Source: Neptunicoccus cionae (GTDB lineage Bacteria > Pseudomonadota > Alphaproteobacteria > Rhodobacterales > Rhodobacteraceae). Taken from it: a DNA stretch of 64,000 nt. Numbering within the stretch: the stretch's first letter is position 1; every line of letters starts with the position of its first letter. Below the pieces are notes generated by a model that worked only from the letters and a program-made list of their open reading frames with translations, was not told the DNA's origin and ran no database searches. This document shows, in pieces, positions 61,717 through 64,000 of the stretch. The position numbers were made by a program, and so were the translations under genes. Location: contig NZ_BMKA01000004.1 in NCBI RefSeq assembly GCF_014643735.1, positions 291,792 to 355,791 on the forward strand, written 5' to 3'.

Positions 61717-61856
61717 AGGTTCCACTAGACCGGATTCAATTTAGCGGTCAAGTCACGGAAGTGTGAGAGCCGTGATCCCATGAAGCCCGTTTGAGCGTGA
61801 TTTAAAGGATGGTGCTGGTTCGGTGTCCCTTAAACATACTTGTTGCAACCAAGTAG

Positions 61857-61890
61857 AAATGTCACTGGTTGTGCAAAGCAGGAATGTCAC
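61857..61890 (+). repeat. Left inverted end of the insertion sequence
   Basis: AAATGTCAC at 61857-61865 and CAGGAATGTCAC at 61879-61890 match the reverse complement of the right end, including CAGGAATGTCAC in full. The two AATGTCAC copies start 25 bp apart and look like paired transposase-binding sites. Confidence 0.8.
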
Positions 61891-62017
61891 CAAGAGCGAT
61901 GACGGTAGCAAGGCTTAGCAGCCCGGAGACCTCAAATATTGCAGGGTTGATAAGCCTTGCGGGTGATGGCTTACAATCGATTTTGCAGGAATGGTGGCGC
62001 GGATGTAGATTGCGCCT

Positions 62018-62443
62018 ATGACTGAAGAATCGATTTACCAATTCGTTAAAGACAAGCTCATTACCCACGGTGTTGATAAGACGCCTGACGGTCTGCTGAC
62101 CTTAACAGACCAAAAGCTATTTTCTTTGTTCGTTGATCTTGAGCGCGCGGCGCGCGAAAGCAGCTTTGACGCCGTTCAATCTGCTTCGTTCAAGATCGAA
62201 GAATACCTGTCTTCATTGGAAAAACGCCAGCTGATGGCGTTCGTTTATATGTACCTGAAGTTCTCTGATTTTACACCGAAGCGGACGCTGTTGGACGAAC
62301 CCCTTGAAGATGGCGGGGTCAGGAAATGCACAGAGTATCGAAGACAGGTATCTGATGAAGAGGCGCTTATTGGTCTTTGGGCAAGGGTGAAATATGACCA
62401 AGAAGGCGAGAGGCTGCTCCGCGTCATTTACTCAGCATCATAA
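62018..62443 (+). CDS. Passenger protein of unknown function inside the insertion sequence
   Basis: A 141-residue hydrophilic, mainly helical protein beginning MTEESIYQFVKDKLITHGVD. No signal peptide, membrane helix or known catalytic motif was seen. It ends 12 bp from the stop of the convergent transposase gene, and both lie inside the inverted ends, so it moves with the element. It could be a regulator, an accessory factor or cargo. I do not recognise the family. Confidence 0.65.
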   Translation: MTEESIYQFVKDKLITHGVDKTPDGLLTLTDQKLFSLFVDLERAARESSFDAVQSASFKIEEYLSSLEKRQLMAFVYMYLKFSDFTPKRTLLDEPLEDGGVRKCTEYRRQVSDEEALIGLWARVKYDQEGERLLRVIYSAS

Positions 62444-62455
62444 GGCCAACGTTCA

Positions 62456-63817
62456 TCAGCTCTCCGCCGCACGCTCCGCGCGTCTGCGCTCGTAGTAAGC
62501 TTCCATCTTTGAAGGTCGTCCAGGGGGCCGTCGCCCAGTCTTCTTATAGCCGTTCCTTGCGCTCTCGGGTTTGACCTTTGGTGGTGGTGCGGCCTGCTCC
62601 TGCTCTTCCTTGATATAGGCCAAGACCGCGCTCAGGTGTTTGTTCTCGATGATTGCAGCGTGCGTGACCCGTTGCTGGTGCGGATCGAAGATACTGCAGG
62701 GTAGGGGAACGCCCTTTGCGCGGACTTGGATGCGCCCATCTGGGAACTCGTAGGTATCGACGTACTTGCCGACCAAACCGCGCGTTAGATCGTTAACCTC
62801 CAATCGGATGCGCTTGCGGTTGTATTTAAGCGTCAAATCCTTGGTGACTTAACGTTTGTCGCGCAGGCAAAACACCTCTGCAAGCCTGTCTGGTTCGATG
62901 TTCAAGGCGCGATGCAGGTTGTCTGGCTTTGCCGGAGCCTTTGCAAACTTGCCGTTGTAGCGCTCAGTGAAGCCAGCAAGAAATGCATTGCCGTCTTCCA
63001 TGTTCGAAATGCCAGCAAGGCGTAGTTCCTTCACCAGCCGATCCTGCAATGTGCGATTGGCACGTTCCACACGGCCCTTGGCTTGGCTGGAATTGGCGCA
63101 AATAATCTCAACGTTCAGCTCTGCCAGTGCAAGCCCGAACTGCGTCATGCCTGTCATATGTTGATTGGGCCTCGCGACCCGAAACACCGAGTGTTTGTCG
63201 CTGTAGAAGGCTATGGGGCGGCCGTGCCTCAGCAGATATCGCTCCAAGGCATCGAAATAGCTGAACGTGCTTTCCGACTTCACAAACCGCAGTTCCATTA
63301 GCGTGCTGGTCGCGTCGTCGATGAAAACGAGCAGAGTGCAGGGATCGCCGCGATCCTCGAACCAACGATGATCTGATCCGTCGATCTGGATCAACTCGCC
63401 AAAGCACTCTCGGCGTAGTCTGGGCTGGTGAAATGTGCGCCGCTGTTTGCGCGATAACCAGATGCCATCTTCCTGCATCCACTTGCGTAACGTCTCGCGC
63501 GATACCTTGAACCCGTGATGTTCCGCCAGCATCTCAACCGCCAATGTCGGGCCGAAATCCGGATACAGCTCTTTGACCAAAGCCATCGCATAGTCACGCT
63601 TGGCTTTGTGAATTTGGTTGTTCGGGGTTTTGCCACGCGCTTTGTGCCGGATCGCAGCAGCGCCGTCTGTCCGGTACGTCTTCAACAAGCGGAACATCTG
63701 CCGCTTGGTGACGTCCAACATGTTCGCGCCATTCTGGACGCTCAACCATCCGTCATCAATCTGCGCCAATACTTCGATACGGTTCAAATCCCGTTCGCTC
63801 ATCATCACCCATCCCAT
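62456..63817 (-). pseudogene. ISNCY-family transposase interrupted by a nonsense codon
   Basis: A DDE-type transposase of about 454 codons. The N-terminal helix-turn-helix (SVQNGANMLDVTKRQMFRLL) leads to the rve-like catalytic core with IQIDGSDHRWFEDRG, TLLVFIDDATST and SSQAKGRVERANRTLQDRL. The first 322 residues end RDKR, TAA (62849-62851), and the same frame continues VTKDLTLKYNRKRI to 62456 with a basic C-terminus (KKTGRRPPGRPSK). A single base change (probably a Tyr codon to TAA) therefore splits the gene. The catalytic part is intact, so partial activity is possible. Confidence 0.85.
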
Positions 63818-63850
63818 GCCCGTTCTCCCTCGCAGTCTTTTGCGGGGAGA

Positions 63851-63884
63851 GTGACATTCCTGAATTGCTCATGGGTGACATTTT
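63851..63884 (-). repeat. Right inverted end of the insertion sequence
   Basis: GTGACATTCCTG at 63851-63862 and GTGACATTT at 63875-63883 mirror the left end. The two inner 8-mers start 24 bp apart here and 25 bp apart on the left. The transposase start is 33 bp inside. Confidence 0.8.
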
Positions 63885-63940
63885 AGCTTTGTCGCTGTGA
63901 GTTCCATTCCGATTGCATCGGTTTGCGTGGGCAGGATACT

Positions 63941-64000
63941 TCATCTTCGCTCCAATTTCATCAGCTCATCTCTGAAGGCCTCAGCTGGCGTTCGATAGCC
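63941..64000 (-). CDS. C-terminal tail of another DDE transposase (partial)
   Basis: The last 19 codons and stop of a gene that runs off the right edge: GYRTPAEAFRDELMKLERR. A GYRTPAEAF-type ending is common to IS3- and IS30-like transposases, where it closes the integrase core. It shows that the insertion sequence at 61857 landed close to another mobile element. Family assignment is not possible from so few residues. Confidence 0.5.
   Translation of the reverse strand, partial: GYRTPAEAFRDELMKLERR

Larger units (their letters stand above)
61857..63883. mobile_element. 2.03-kb ISNCY-type insertion sequence with passenger gene
   Basis: Inverted ends (61857-61890 and 63851-63884) enclose a transposase gene on the minus strand and, convergent to it, a 141-codon plus-strand gene. 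Each end carries two copies of AATGTCAC. The three bases TAG directly flank both ends (61854-61856, 63884-63886), a possible but short target duplication. The transposase has an in-frame stop, so the element is probably not autonomous now. Classification rests on transposase features and is not a database match. Confidence 0.75.

Noticed and set aside
1-64000. CRISPR arrays, prophage, tRNA or rRNA genes, replication origin
   Set aside because: No regular direct repeats with spacers, no phage structural or replication genes, no cloverleaf tRNA or rRNA sequence, and no DnaA-box cluster or rep/par genes were noticed. Short features could still be missed by eye.

Overview
This window looks like chromosome or large-plasmid DNA of a marine Rhodobacterales (Roseobacter-group) alphaproteobacterium. 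Evidence: moderately high GC, the dense set of TRAP (DctPQM and TAXI types), tripartite-tricarboxylate (TctABC) and ABC importers, a smoEFGK-mtlK polyol operon like that of Rhodobacter, Mur-type operators in front of sitABCD, and many IclR regulators. The assignment comes from gene families and was not tested by a database search. No tRNA, rRNA, CRISPR array or phage module was seen.

Layout. 1-2.3 kb: start of an ABC solute-binding protein gene, a divergent IclR regulator and a sulfotransferase-like gene. 2.3-10.2 kb (minus): LacI regulator, polyol ABC transporter smoEFGK, mannitol dehydrogenase and fructokinase. 10.3-15.4 kb (minus): TctCBA, a siderophore-interacting flavoreductase and an M20 amidohydrolase. 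15.6-21.8 kb: IclR, a fused TRAP permease with TAXI binding protein and a sulfatase/phosphonate-ester hydrolase, then a second IclR. 22-27.3 kb: a self-sufficient P450-reductase-ferredoxin fusion with its own DctPQM importer. 27.3-32.6 kb: relic of an intradiol dioxygenase, a TetR regulator with twin operators, and an RND efflux pump. 32.6-35.1 kb: DUF4112, YqaE, MscS and a DUF998-like membrane protein. 35.4-42.4 kb: MarR, a second TAXI TRAP system, an amidase, an amidohydrolase and a small unknown protein. 42.4-48.1 kb: an AfuA/PhnS2-type ABC importer with a DeoR regulator and an inositol-monophosphatase-family enzyme. 48.3-52 kb: sitABCD Mn/Fe importer under two Mur-like boxes. 52-56.1 kb: TetR and a third DctPQM. 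56.2-59.3 kb: cobalamin riboswitch and a FecCD-type ABC importer. 59.4-64 kb: decayed DNA with a CobW-family GTPase relic, an ABC exporter cut off before its ATPase domain, a secreted Cys-rich protein, a 2.03-kb insertion sequence and the tail of another transposase.

How it works together. Most of the window is a series of uptake-plus-catabolism cassettes, each with its own local regulator and usually with a readable palindromic operator beside it: 19 bp at 237, a shared CGCGCG motif at 9069 and 10160, 21 bp at 16414, 15 bp at 21926, twin sites at 28174 and 28208, twin sites at 35416 and 35438, and Mur boxes at 48301 and 48331. A second recurring device is a GC-rich stem-loop directly after the solute-binding-protein gene. 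It occurs in eight of the nine complete transport systems, with unrelated stem sequences and regardless of gene order. That recurring architecture, the P450-TRAP cassette, the DeoR/phosphatase ABC operon and the passenger-carrying IS are the most interesting parts.
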